IMG/VR virus record: IMGVR_UViG_3300006484_003136
Location: 1 to 64,000 of that record
Length of the DNA stretch: 64,000 nucleotides
Reading direction: 5' to 3' (one strand)
DNA from: a virus
Below the pieces are notes generated by a model. The model searched no databases, was not told the DNA's origin, and saw nothing but the letters and a program-made list of their open reading frames with translations. Below are positions 12,001 through 18,377 of the stretch, one piece after another; the stretch's first letter is position 1, and each line of letters opens with the position of its first letter. A program made the position numbers and the translations under genes.

Positions 12001-12087
12001 TTGAAATAATTGAGTTGTTTCATCATATCTGAAGTTTAGAGCATCTCCCTGTTTATTAAAGAAATATAAGTTTTCGTGACTTGACAT
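6013..12087 (-). CDS. Giant baseplate/tail-fibre-like protein with beta-propeller and carbohydrate-binding-like motifs
   Basis: A 2024-residue protein, almost certainly a large virion component of the baseplate or tail tip. Visible regions: beta-rich N-terminal half; a short module near residues 326-370 with an aromatic V.fdGKLYQC pattern like small chitin/carbohydrate-binding modules; a Gly/Ser-rich beta region about 650-705; a run of NHL/YVTN-like beta-propeller blades about 925-1245; a helical, baseplate-like region about 1530-1615; and a second GDRVTYYGKLYES module near 1815-1842. The modules suggest binding to a surface glycan (inference). A TTTAATATATAATC box ends 17 bases before the ATG. 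It is a single uninterrupted frame with base use like its neighbours. Exact family not recognised. Confidence 0.7.
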   Translation of the reverse strand: MSSHENLYFFNKQGDALNFRYDETTQLFQGDILFDENSTDTFKTYALYTLERIPSFEFESPGELGTNKFQLFNEYGFHFYGCTNSLNKQITKIEPVNNDPDFYSKWIYGSNFESTFPVGTLIIFNQTLLEFTNPDQTFVVVGTKKGAILIISTVDNSTFESNYYGDYSNTNLYVGKTISGINAVGIYNYIDTNYVNNLSVWNEQNFYDKVYRGKKLNVVNSNINDGIYTIKGPEITDIIHFEYLTSPALLPTNSDLIIEVVLGTDLPKLYDGGLEITADSKILVTNYIYYPTMLKSRQEFKVVGSVTNENFFTTADTYDFTSNNNIKFYNLDDQVTFDGKLYQCVQAYTHSHADETTRFINPSNDNTHWSNPTFIRVNESTVNESLLFAQIYLTKEKYYYDYGFTQSSYVTMAAAAEKYKTDLDIFNVDLYYDKGYLKADLVYPSRYAVVNFYHTQVGPTYSIGSEYRSFERLIEVNETLKPEFNYDYSENFKYNIVFTDLDEYGLKIIINKMVYEEQISYVYTGIGLDLPRTIDRTLRNWITRNYISLYKLGINAELDYTYVAGGPISSVFFNSIVIKTEYPNVPIDVSSVLVGTTANYFIEHSRVLFNDLGPSLNIKINNKDNIIQTSNFYVLDINANLLPLNSEIIGATAGTYSTIFSTGDTANISVGVDGKVSSIVLSSVGNIGYSIGATFSLEFGNSSGTSSIIFEVDDRDLQRKADIPKTLKSWCDLYSNDLKEYGFLITNINSVLKFDIKQTDVAFDYTITTGKVNLPGLNDYKITKKIKGNQGTLVASNEVILSASSSLSFEQEGFATGMVFSLNNTYWPWMNQEFAIEFLDPHVLNLSYQGPFWDYNNIICNKSPFVTIAFNLGFGQTECDPISSTGGGQFNQYQFSDTQFNINFYPNTYAVTEYESTTNLVDIKYIQLSETILSLGDDLVVHDSYSGTYITTITLPGNVTSIKMEFNPINNYIYCLSLNKVYIVDPSTNYLLTSFSLANDVADLLVNPDSGDVYITYSNLSEVHIFKSTTFNSVQDYTIISTFGSTGRMAYNEFENDIYVVTVDNILRIDGNARQIQVIYNLPGVIDYILYEPANESMFVYDSTNLYKIDNGILVSLSITTQLFNDIIFNNLTGDMNISDSSFEVAKLGLDGNILKQTDIANYGYMALNQYDGAIYISSQSGNSVIVIDSITQQLVYSNSLAAPTTKIIYNPDRKSMWVLQPSFNQIVEIEVGLNNDGTIVVGTASYINDNVYGTLDPNFEERDDMWLKTRDYFRRPRENFTDDYRVEYYWKWFSDNVPQFFLYDFYGDQLSRTTTGSYSYVGPTPLNNIVLNRNSNTDLSKVSVSEYQQTIFDRIDYSLSYIDDEVDISTSVEPLQLFVGFQSQNEGALRSILQLYKREDINFTIETKEDTEVILQTLDINGPDKRGLISLSTYSTEYFTDKGLKPGQHIVIYIKDKTSHINQYISYNNGTLLKIREVYSKSLIVDFFNLSTDIIELESTTVNHPTANDLLYLSFGIKVIDKEIGRFFTYGQTEEEDIRHKIELGNVGKLISPEDVFIFKQYDIEEGGIDWVYLNMKRKEMLMMKHLIYPYIGSYKSIINAINFFGYNDLELNEYYRNIDTNSANFLKLFKVEIPDIFDNSVEGWTENDFIKHTMPNDNFEDTNLFNLTYFITDKEGNNTLNYTLDEVIIKLQGLKYWLKKNIIPLTHKILDITGNAYFTGGTQIQHKLQDTRIVNIYDNMTPITSKLNEAYLMPVNSGSTVYNCVLDFYSIIPDVGADKTKTGLVVPPKPFNGKTLNLPDYFTIKIRTYKTYKEWAPFVSYDFGDRVTYYGKLYESVYQRVEFNMLVNLTNKVNSPRKYENVTKWISNQSYSETSLVEYNRDIYVLLSPTQSTTTPYSDFTTNIQTETFIWNKVTEWKEMDWDPVQTISEFRQGNDLLPFNFTLDSNIDPFVAVEVVSDNGYGCIYNDKNNYEIRGLKDLVEPYKPIETIGPFVPIIINTTPPRRPRRIFTQLSSQIIEENP

Positions 12088-12104
12088 TAAGTTTATTAAG
12101 TTTT

Positions 12105-12118
12105 GATTATATATTAAA
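12105..12118 (-). promoter_or_regulatory. TTTAATATATAATC box (candidate phage promoter)
   Basis: Minus-strand copy of the recurring box, 17 bases before the 2024-residue gene. It is divergent from a second copy at 12135-12148. Inferred -10-like element. Confidence 0.5.
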
Positions 12119-12134
12119 TTTTGAGTTCTTGATA

Positions 12135-12148
12135 TTTAATATATAATA
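12135..12148 (+). promoter_or_regulatory. TTTAATATATAATA box (candidate phage promoter)
   Basis: Plus-strand copy of the recurring box, ending 17 bases before the ATG at 12166, exactly mirroring the spacing of the divergent minus-strand box. Confidence 0.5.
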
Positions 12149-12165
12149 AAAATTATTTTACTAAA

Positions 12166-12540
12166 ATGAAATACCTAAAGATATTTGAGGATTTTACATC
12201 TGATACTGGTCTGAATACCTCTTGGGCAGATAACGATGGAAACAAAATAACAATAACTGATGTTATTGAATACCTAGATGAAAAAGGAATACCAGTTGAA
12301 GAACTAGAAACAGAATTACTTAAAGATATTATTATAGATGTTGAGAGGGATCCAAATAGAGTAGATAGTGCAGATTTAGAATTTCCAATACTAGTTTCTA
12401 GAAGAAATGGTAAGTTTACAATGGTTCTAGATGGTCAACATAGAGTAGCAAAATGTCTTAAAAATGGTATCAAAACTATAAATGCAAGAGTTTTAGAATT
12501 AGACAATGCACCTGAAAAATTTAAAAAAATGTTTAAATAA
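12166..12540 (+). CDS. DGQHR/ParB-fold-like protein with N-terminal targeting-type peptide
   Basis: A 124-residue protein. It starts MKYLKIFEDF, a clear copy of the shared N-terminal peptide. Residues about 75-105 carry a beta-strand, then MVLDGQHRVAKCL, a motif typical of ParB/sulfiredoxin-fold and DndB-type DGQHR proteins, where the R/H residues contact nucleotide or DNA. It is too short for a full ParB and has no helix-turn-helix, so it may be a stand-alone ParB-like nuclease or binding domain. It begins a plus-strand run of five genes. A second DGHHR protein lies at 51367-51801. The domain call is from the motif only. Confidence 0.6.
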   Translation: MKYLKIFEDFTSDTGLNTSWADNDGNKITITDVIEYLDEKGIPVEELETELLKDIIIDVERDPNRVDSADLEFPILVSRRNGKFTMVLDGQHRVAKCLKNGIKTINARVLELDNAPEKFKKMFK

Positions 12541-12541
12541 T

Positions 12542-13117
12542 ATGAAATACTTAAAACTATTTGAATCTTTTTCTGGTAGAATATCAGAAAATCTACAATA
12601 CCACATTGATAATAATAAACCTATTGTTGAAAATGTGTTTAGACCTGGTTCTAATCAATACTTTAATCTAATCAAAGAAGCAAGACAATTATTTGATAAC
12701 AATCAAATTGAATTATCAGACTTAGATACTGAATTATTTGAATCAACTGATATAGGTAGATTTGCTGAGTATGAAGGAGTTTCAGTTCCTTTAGATTTAC
12801 CAATGGAGACTATACATGAATTAAATGAAGCAGAATACCAAGGTAAAGAAGTAGAGTTAAATAAACCTATGAGAGGTGGTGCTAAGAAATATCACGTTTT
12901 TGTTAAAAATCCTAAAACTGGTAATGTTAAAAAGATTTCATTTGGTGATGTTCATGGTGGTTTAACTGCCAAAGTAAGTGATCCTAAAGCAAGAAAATCA
13001 TTTGCAGCAAGACATAAATGCCATTTGAAAAAAGATAAAACTACAGCGGGGTACTGGGCGTGTCGGATTAACAAATATTCTCATATTTTTGGAAAGTCTT
13101 ATCCAGGCTTTTGGTAA
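12542..13117 (+). CDS. Putative internal head protein with conserved Arg/Cys-rich C-terminal domain
   Basis: A 191-residue protein. The ATG at 12542 was chosen over an upstream in-frame start because it gives MKYLKLFESFSG, the shared N-terminal peptide, and starts 1 base after the previous stop. The C-terminal third (about 125-191) has FGD, a KA-RKSFAARHKC block, then KTTAGYWACR. This block occurs in small proteins of many T4-like and cyanophages and resembles the family catalogued as DUF5872; its function is unknown. Peptide and domain together suggest a packaged or capsid-associated protein (inference). Confidence 0.65.
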   Translation: MKYLKLFESFSGRISENLQYHIDNNKPIVENVFRPGSNQYFNLIKEARQLFDNNQIELSDLDTELFESTDIGRFAEYEGVSVPLDLPMETIHELNEAEYQGKEVELNKPMRGGAKKYHVFVKNPKTGNVKKISFGDVHGGLTAKVSDPKARKSFAARHKCHLKKDKTTAGYWACRINKYSHIFGKSYPGFW

Positions 13118-13149
13118 TGAATTCTTTATGATAAAAGAAAATAAATAAT

Positions 13150-13542
13150 ATGAGATATTTAAAAGAATATAAAATATTTGAATCTGCTAACAAAAAGTTT
13201 ATCAATGATTTTTTGTTTGATTTTGGTATGTTGATAACAATGGGATTTTCACAAATAACTAAAATGGGTGTTGATCAAACCGCAACTGATGAATTGAGTT
13301 CTATGATGAAAAGACTTAGAGAGCCTCTTATAAATGGAAAAACATATGCTGAACTAATTGATAATCTTAGTTTATTATATAATAATCCTAAAATGTTATC
13401 TACATTTATAGGTCAGATAAGAGAACTTTTATTATATATTGAACCAAGAGTTAAAAACTATGTGAAAGATTGTGATGTGAAAGATAATTGGTTAGACAAA
13501 ATTGATAAATTCAAAGAAAGATATAAAGAAATAGTAAGCTAA
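13150..13542 (+). CDS. Helical protein with N-terminal targeting-type peptide
   Basis: A 130-residue, mostly alpha-helical protein that starts MRYLKEYKIFESANKKF, a typical copy of the shared N-terminal peptide. The rest has no recognised motif, signal peptide or membrane segment. Its stop shares one base with the start of the cupin gene, indicating translational coupling within the 12.2-14.9 kb run. Confidence 0.65.
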   Translation: MRYLKEYKIFESANKKFINDFLFDFGMLITMGFSQITKMGVDQTATDELSSMMKRLREPLINGKTYAELIDNLSLLYNNPKMLSTFIGQIRELLLYIEPRVKNYVKDCDVKDNWLDKIDKFKERYKEIVS

Positions 13543-13802
13543 TGTTACCGTTTAAAGAAGAAATAGTATCCGATAATGTATTTATCAGAGAGTTTAAACA
13601 AGATACTGACTCTGGAGATTACGTTTGGCATCGTGATAGAGAAGATAGAATAATTGAATCTATTGGAGAAACAGATTGGCAAATACAATTAGATGATGAA
13701 TTACCAAAAGTTATTCAAGGTGAAGTTTTTATACCAATGGGAATTTATCACAGAGTTATAAAAGGAACTGGAGACTTAAAAATAAGATTACAGAAATTAT
13801 GA
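13542..13802 (+). CDS. Small cupin-like protein
   Basis: An 86-residue single-domain protein with a cupin-like pattern: VWHRDREDR in the middle and a second PMGIYHRV motif followed by beta-strands, giving His/Asp/Glu residues placed as in metal-binding cupins. Similar short proteins occur in T4-like cyanophages as conserved unknowns. It is tightly packed between two genes, 1 base overlap upstream and 4 bases downstream, and lacks the N-terminal targeting peptide itself. Substrate unknown. Confidence 0.6.
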   Translation: MLPFKEEIVSDNVFIREFKQDTDSGDYVWHRDREDRIIESIGETDWQIQLDDELPKVIQGEVFIPMGIYHRVIKGTGDLKIRLQKL

Positions 13803-14926
13803 GATATTTAAAACCTTATGAATCTTTTTTAGAAAGTAAAGAGGAAAATAAAGAAGAAACTAAAGGTATTCTTTACCAACTTTCTAATGAAGGAAATAAA
13901 ACACTTATACTACTACCAGGAGCAGGTAAAGATGGTGGTCAAGGTGATGATGATTTCCAAGCATTGGCTGACGATCCTGGTAATGATTTCTCCGTATATA
14001 CTGCAAATTTTATCAATGAGTTTAATGTGAGAGACTATGCCAACAAAATTGCAAAGGAGATAGAGGCTGATCCCAATATTAAGACGTGCGCAGTAGGTGG
14101 ATTCTCTATAGGTGGTGCAATTGCTTGGCACTTAGCAAGTGCTTTGTCGGGATCAAAAAAGTTCAATAACCAATTATTCTTTATAGATAGCGGTATCCCT
14201 GATTCCACAGAAGAGTTTGCAATAGGTATAGTTAAAGGTAATACACCAAGAGCAGCTATGGCAACTCCGATGGGAGTGATTAGTAAAGCTAGATTGGGTG
14301 TAAATTCCACGGAAGAAGAAGAAAAATCCATTAAAAGAATATACACAGAAAAAGAGTTGGTTGATTTCAGAAAAGCAAATAAAGGAAACTATATAGAATA
14401 TTTGGGTAAAGATTTTCCACCAGATAATACTAAATTAGATGCAGCGGCCAAAGTTATAAATGAGAAAACTCCAGATGAAGTTTATATAATTGAAGATAAG
14501 TATGACACTACTAACTTCAAAGAAAGATATAGTGTTATGCCAAAAGAAGTAGAAAGTATGACGTTTAAAGAAGGTGATGTTATCAATCTTATAAATTTTG
14601 TTGAACAAGACACATTAAAGAAGCTTGGACTGGGTAGGGAAACAACACCAATAGAGATCTCTGAACTAAAAATGGACGGCACAAAAAAAACAGGTAAAGG
14701 AAGATTACCTAAATTGGAAGGTGTTGAAGTAATTTCTTTACTGGCTGGTAATAAAGAGGGCAAAGCTAAGCCGAAAGAAGATATAGCATCAATTGAAAAA
14801 GAAGTTACTGAATGTACTACAGGTAAAGCAACGTCAATTATCATACCTGGTACAGAACATGGTAATATAACTAAGTCAAAGGAACTGGCAAACAAGATAA
14901 AGAGTAATTACAAAAACCCTATATAA
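13799..14926 (+). CDS. Alpha/beta-hydrolase-like serine hydrolase with targeting-type peptide
   Basis: A 375-residue protein starting MRYLKPYESFLESKE, the shared N-terminal peptide. The body looks like an alpha/beta hydrolase: LLPGAG near residue 40 (oxyanion region), the nucleophile elbow GGFSIGG with Ser103, and a late GTEHGN with His at about 354 as the catalytic base; the acid residue is not certain. No secretion signal. If the N-terminal peptide directs packaging, this would be an enzyme carried in the head and delivered with the DNA (inference). The substrate cannot be told. It overlaps the cupin gene by 4 bases and ends in a shared terminator. Confidence 0.65.
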   Translation: MRYLKPYESFLESKEENKEETKGILYQLSNEGNKTLILLPGAGKDGGQGDDDFQALADDPGNDFSVYTANFINEFNVRDYANKIAKEIEADPNIKTCAVGGFSIGGAIAWHLASALSGSKKFNNQLFFIDSGIPDSTEEFAIGIVKGNTPRAAMATPMGVISKARLGVNSTEEEEKSIKRIYTEKELVDFRKANKGNYIEYLGKDFPPDNTKLDAAAKVINEKTPDEVYIIEDKYDTTNFKERYSVMPKEVESMTFKEGDVINLINFVEQDTLKKLGLGRETTPIEISELKMDGTKKTGKGRLPKLEGVEVISLLAGNKEGKAKPKEDIASIEKEVTECTTGKATSIIIPGTEHGNITKSKELANKIKSNYKNPI

Positions 14927-14940
14927 TAGGGTTTTTGTAA
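14908..14940. terminator. Bidirectional intrinsic terminator
   Basis: A perfect 15-bp inverted repeat (TTACAAAAACCCTAT) with a 3-base loop between converging genes; it includes the 3' codons of both. Confidence 0.85.
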
Positions 14941-15119
14941 TTTAACTCGTGATTAAATCTCTTACTTATAAATTCATTTAATTTTATACATTTCTCAAAC
15001 TGCTCTTGTTGCTCAAGTTCTCTTACAATTCCTTCTAAATAATCTTTTGTATAAACTTTTAAATTACGGTTATATAATATACCATTTGTAATTCTTTCAA
15101 ATACGTTTTCTGCCCTCAT
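14919..15119 (-). CDS. Small helical hypothetical protein
   Basis: A 66-residue helical protein, not recognised. The start at 15119 (MRAENVFERI) was chosen over longer versions because it lies 1 base after the stop of the preceding nuclease gene, giving tight coupling without overlap. The last residues are encoded within the shared terminator hairpin. Its link to the nuclease suggests an accessory or unrelated small early protein. Confidence 0.6.
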   Translation of the reverse strand: MRAENVFERITNGILYNRNLKVYTKDYLEGIVRELEQQEQFEKCIKLNEFISKRFNHELNYKNPII

Positions 15120-15120
15120 T

Positions 15121-16239
15121 TTAATCTTTTTTAGAACTATAGTTCTCATTATAAATTCTAATAACCTCATCATATTCAGTTACTACTCCTTCTCTAAAAG
15201 TATCATTATCATACTTTTGTTTGTTTATATACTCTTTTATATAATCCGAATAATCAAGTTGTATAGAAATATCTAATTTTTCTTCATCAAATTCTTCATC
15301 AGGTGTTGTATCAACAGATTCGTCAACCTTAGTAACTATATCATCAATATAATCAACAGAAGAAAATCCACTGTTTTCTAATAAAACTTCTAACTTTCTT
15401 CTTAACTTTCTATTACTAATAAGTAAGTTATTTGAAATAGATAAATCGATATAATCTTTTGAATTTCTTAAAGCATCTAACCCATCAACATCAGTTTCTG
15501 AAATAACATTATATTTTCTGAATACTGGAGAAAATGTATTTGGAATAAAACTTACTTCATCATTAGATAAATCTAATATTGTTATTCCCTTTTGATCACC
15601 ATAATCATTTCTGTCCATTTGATATAAAGACCCTATAAACGTGAAATTTTTATTATGTTGCAAAAGGTGAATATGGCCAGAGAAAGCTCTCTTATACGAC
15701 TTAAAATCTTCTACATCAATCTTATCAGCATTTCTGTGAGCAACTGAATTAAGGTGCATTTTACATCCATTTAAGTCAGAGTGACACATTAGATAATCAC
15801 CTTGATTAGATCTAATTTCATTGACCATATCTAAACGTTTTTCAACCCAAGGCATTAAAACAATTCTTTGACCACCTAATTGTAAGATTGTTGTTTCTTC
15901 ATATACAGTAATGTTATCGATATAACCATATAATCTAACAGAGTTTACTTCATTAGATCCTTTATTCCACAGATCATGATTTCCAACCATTATATGAACA
16001 GGAAGAATTTTAGCTAGTTCTCTAAGTATTTTTTCTACTTTATTCAAAACAATAATAGGTAAACTAGTTCTATTATCAAATAGATCACCAAGATGTATTA
16101 AAACATCACCTTCTTTTACATTTTCTTTTAAGTAAGGTATAACAAACTCATAAAACGTTGACTCCATCATATTCAACCACTTATCTAAATTATTAAGATA
16201 AATACCGAAATGTGTATCAGTTATCATAAAAACTCTCAT
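15121..16239 (-). CDS. 47: SbcD/Mre11-type metallophosphoesterase (T4 gp47-like recombination nuclease subunit)
   Basis: A 372-residue calcineurin-like nuclease. Counted from the ATG at 16239, the family motifs appear in order: DTHFG (D8, H10), GDLFDN, GNHDLW, a CHSD segment and GHIHLLQ. These metal ligands are those of SbcD, Mre11 and T4 gp47, which work with an SbcC/Rad50/gp46 ATPase to process DNA ends for recombination-dependent replication. T4 gp47 is 339 residues, so the size fits. The longer open frame upstream is rejected because it adds a non-coding-like hydrophobic stretch. The C-terminus is unusually acidic. The gp46 partner is not in this window. Confidence 0.85.
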   Translation of the reverse strand: MRVFMITDTHFGIYLNNLDKWLNMMESTFYEFVIPYLKENVKEGDVLIHLGDLFDNRTSLPIIVLNKVEKILRELAKILPVHIMVGNHDLWNKGSNEVNSVRLYGYIDNITVYEETTILQLGGQRIVLMPWVEKRLDMVNEIRSNQGDYLMCHSDLNGCKMHLNSVAHRNADKIDVEDFKSYKRAFSGHIHLLQHNKNFTFIGSLYQMDRNDYGDQKGITILDLSNDEVSFIPNTFSPVFRKYNVISETDVDGLDALRNSKDYIDLSISNNLLISNRKLRRKLEVLLENSGFSSVDYIDDIVTKVDESVDTTPDEEFDEEKLDISIQLDYSDYIKEYINKQKYDNDTFREGVVTEYDEVIRIYNENYSSKKD

Positions 16240-16395
16240 CAATAAAAATTCTTTTTTATTTATATGATATTTATCTACAAAGTTAGAAAAAAAACGTTTT
16301 TTTATTATAATATATAGAGATAGAGAATACAGAAAAGTAAATATATAATTTAATAATTTGTTATTCAAGTTAAACAAAAAATAATAAAAAAGCAT

Positions 16396-17016
16396 ATGCC
16401 ATTACCTCATTTTACCCAACTACAAGGAGTAGGCTCACCTGGAGGACCAGGAACTCTTCCTGACGAAGTAGTATATTTAAACTTATTTGAGATAACATTT
16501 ATATTACCTGTTATCTTACAAGCACAAGGTAGAGATCCGATCTTGTTATTACAAAATGCAACTAAGATCGATCTTAACTTAACAGAATTTGATATAACTT
16601 CTAAACAACAGAGATTCAAATACTCTACAAGAGAGTTTCTTTCAACTCCTACAAAAACTTCGGGTGAGATTGTTATTCCTATTCAGGTTAATGTTAATCA
16701 ACAGGGTTCTTTGGAGAACTGGAATACTATGAAAGCTTGGTATGACTTAGCATTCAACTCTCAAAATGGAGCACTTCACTATAAAAGTGATTTGATTGGT
16801 ACTATTATTGTAAATCAACATGATAAAAAAGGAGTTGTTTTGAGAAGAGTTACCTTTCAAAACTGTCAATTATATAAACTAACAGGATATTCACTTGATT
16901 GGAGTTCAAATAATATCATAGATAACGTTAGTGGTACTTTCACATATGATTACTTCATTGATGAGTATATTGATAACAACTTTACAATCAACCCACCGTT
17001 GGTTTCTGGTTACTAA
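16396..17016 (+). CDS. Tail tube protein (gp19-like)
   Basis: A 206-residue virion protein that forms the inner tube of the contractile tail. It shows the pattern of gp19-type tube proteins: an N-terminal FEITFILP strand, IDLNLTEFDIT, a TREFLSTP loop, then a long beta region ending VTFQNCQLYKLTGYSLDW and GTFTYDYF. It is larger than T4 gp19 (163 residues). It is separated from the sheath gene by a hub gene on the other strand, but all lie in one tail cluster. Preceded by an A-rich leader rather than a Shine-Dalgarno sequence. Confidence 0.8.
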   Translation: MPLPHFTQLQGVGSPGGPGTLPDEVVYLNLFEITFILPVILQAQGRDPILLLQNATKIDLNLTEFDITSKQQRFKYSTREFLSTPTKTSGEIVIPIQVNVNQQGSLENWNTMKAWYDLAFNSQNGALHYKSDLIGTIIVNQHDKKGVVLRRVTFQNCQLYKLTGYSLDWSSNNIIDNVSGTFTYDYFIDEYIDNNFTINPPLVSGY

Positions 17017-17035
17017 TATCATCTTATATTAAAAT

Positions 17036-17066
17036 AAAAAAATCCATCAATTTGATGGATTTTTTA
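17036..17066. terminator. Bidirectional intrinsic terminator
   Basis: ATCCATCA and TGATGGAT arms around a 3-base loop, flanked by A and T runs on either side. It lies between the converging tail tube gene and the small gene at 17079. Confidence 0.8.
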
Positions 17067-17078
17067 TTTTTATCTATT

Positions 17079-17333
17079 TTAGAATTTAGGCATTTGCATA
17101 TTTCCTGTCATACTTTGAGCACTTTTCATCATTGATCCAGTATCTGGCATTGAACCTCTTTGACCCTCTTCTTCTTTTTTCTGGTTTTTGTCTTCTTCTT
17201 CAAGAATTTCATTAACTAATTTAATGTTTTCTTCAAGCATCCAAAAAGGCCATTCATCCATTGCTGCTTCCTGAGTATGGAAATGTTTTTGAAGTAATAA
17301 TTTATTCTTTAATATATGCTTCAAAGGCATCAT
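17079..17333 (-). CDS. Small acidic protein overlapping the baseplate hub gene
   Basis: An 84-residue protein that starts at an ATGATG pair (17333/17330) inside the 3' end of the hub gene and overlaps it by 32 bases in the +1 frame. It has a WPFWMLEENIKLVNEI helix, then a Lys/Glu-rich stretch and a Met/Gly/Ser-rich tail. A short protein overlapping a baseplate or tail gene and carrying an aromatic-Glu helix recalls tail-assembly chaperone pairs, but the family is not recognised. It could be made by independent initiation or as a +1 frameshift extension of the hub protein; no classical -1 slippery site is visible. Confidence 0.55.
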   Translation of the reverse strand: MMPLKHILKNKLLLQKHFHTQEAAMDEWPFWMLEENIKLVNEILEEEDKNQKKEEEGQRGSMPDTGSMMKSAQSMTGNMQMPKF

Positions 17334-18249
17334 GAATAACGAAAATACCTGACGTTCCGTTGGGAAACTGCATTTCTGTGGTAACCTCCTCACCACACGT
17401 ACAAGCCTTACCAAGTTTTTCAATACCGAAAGTCATTTTACCTATAGCGGCATTTAAAAACTGAAATGAAATATCATCCATTTCTTGAAATTCTTTTAAT
17501 TTTGCTTTAATTCCATCATAAGTAATACTTGATCTACCATTTAACATAAATGGAATAATTTTTAAGAAAGATAAATTAGGAGTACTTTTCTCATTATTTT
17601 CTTTAATGATATAATCAGTAAAAGCTTTTTGTAATCCAATGTTTGGAGGAGTTATTTCAAACTGACCACCGTTTATTGTTTTAAATGAGAATGAACTTGA
17701 TGCAGGTGAATAAAATTTATCCAATTTCTCATCAATTTTATGGAATCTAAAGTTATCTCTTTTTAATTCTATTGCTAATTCTTCACCACAGGTACATTTT
17801 GCATTTACGGTCAATGAGTTACCTTGCTGAAATGTTAGTTCTCTAATTAAGAAAATTAAATAAATTCTATCTTGATCTTTCACTTCTAAAAAAGAACCTA
17901 CTCTACCATCAGTATATTTAATACGAACACATGCTTGTAACATATCATTCATTTTTTCAACTACATCATAGAAGTTATTATCATCCACCATTGAGTAAGC
18001 TTGAATTTCTCTAACTTGTGCAGGTCTAACCATAAACATAGTTCCAATTGGATAGAATTTTCCACAAGGAAAGTCTCTAACATCAAAGCTAAAATATTGT
18101 AGATCACTAGTTCTTGTACTTTCAAGTACTGGTTCAGTGATAGTATCATCAAATGAACTTGGTGTATTACTTTTTTTATTAGTGTCTATATCACCTAAAT
18201 GTCTTTTTAGGTAATCTTCTTCACTCATATCTTTCTTATTATCTGGCAT
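17302..18249 (-). CDS. Baseplate hub protein (T4 gp26-type) with zinc-ribbon-like motifs
   Basis: A 315-residue protein. After a charged N-terminal 50 residues it shows FDVRDFPCGKFYPIGTMFMVRP, split here into the LPS-GKFYP-like strand and the following beta region that characterises T4-type baseplate hub proteins (gp26/gp28 group). Two CTCGEE motifs, about 115 residues apart, look like one four-cysteine zinc site. In T4 these proteins form the central hub from which the tube and sheath grow. It lies next to the tube and sheath genes. The domain assignment is by pattern, so the exact gp number is uncertain. Confidence 0.65.
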   Translation of the reverse strand: MPDNKKDMSEEDYLKRHLGDIDTNKKSNTPSSFDDTITEPVLESTRTSDLQYFSFDVRDFPCGKFYPIGTMFMVRPAQVREIQAYSMVDDNNFYDVVEKMNDMLQACVRIKYTDGRVGSFLEVKDQDRIYLIFLIRELTFQQGNSLTVNAKCTCGEELAIELKRDNFRFHKIDEKLDKFYSPASSSFSFKTINGGQFEITPPNIGLQKAFTDYIIKENNEKSTPNLSFLKIIPFMLNGRSSITYDGIKAKLKEFQEMDDISFQFLNAAIGKMTFGIEKLGKACTCGEEVTTEMQFPNGTSGIFVIHDAFEAYIKE

Positions 18250-18332
18250 AATTTAATTATTATTTTTTATTTATATATTGATACAATCAATGTCTCTATT
18301 ATATTAAATAATAACTAATTGGTTTAAAATAA

Positions 18333-18360
18333 AAAACCCTTAGATTTCTCTAAGGGTTTT
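18333..18360 (-). terminator. Intrinsic terminator after the sheath gene
   Basis: A 12-bp inverted repeat (AAAACCCTTAGA) with a 4-base loop, 18 bases past the sheath stop. Nearly the same stem sequence as the terminator at 5995-6023. Confidence 0.8.
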
Positions 18361-18377
18361 AATATTTATTTAAGTGA

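Noticed and set aside
17290-17340. Classical -1 programmed frameshift between the hub gene and the overlapping gene
   Set aside because: No XXXYYYZ heptamer is at the overlap and the overlapping frame is +1, not -1.
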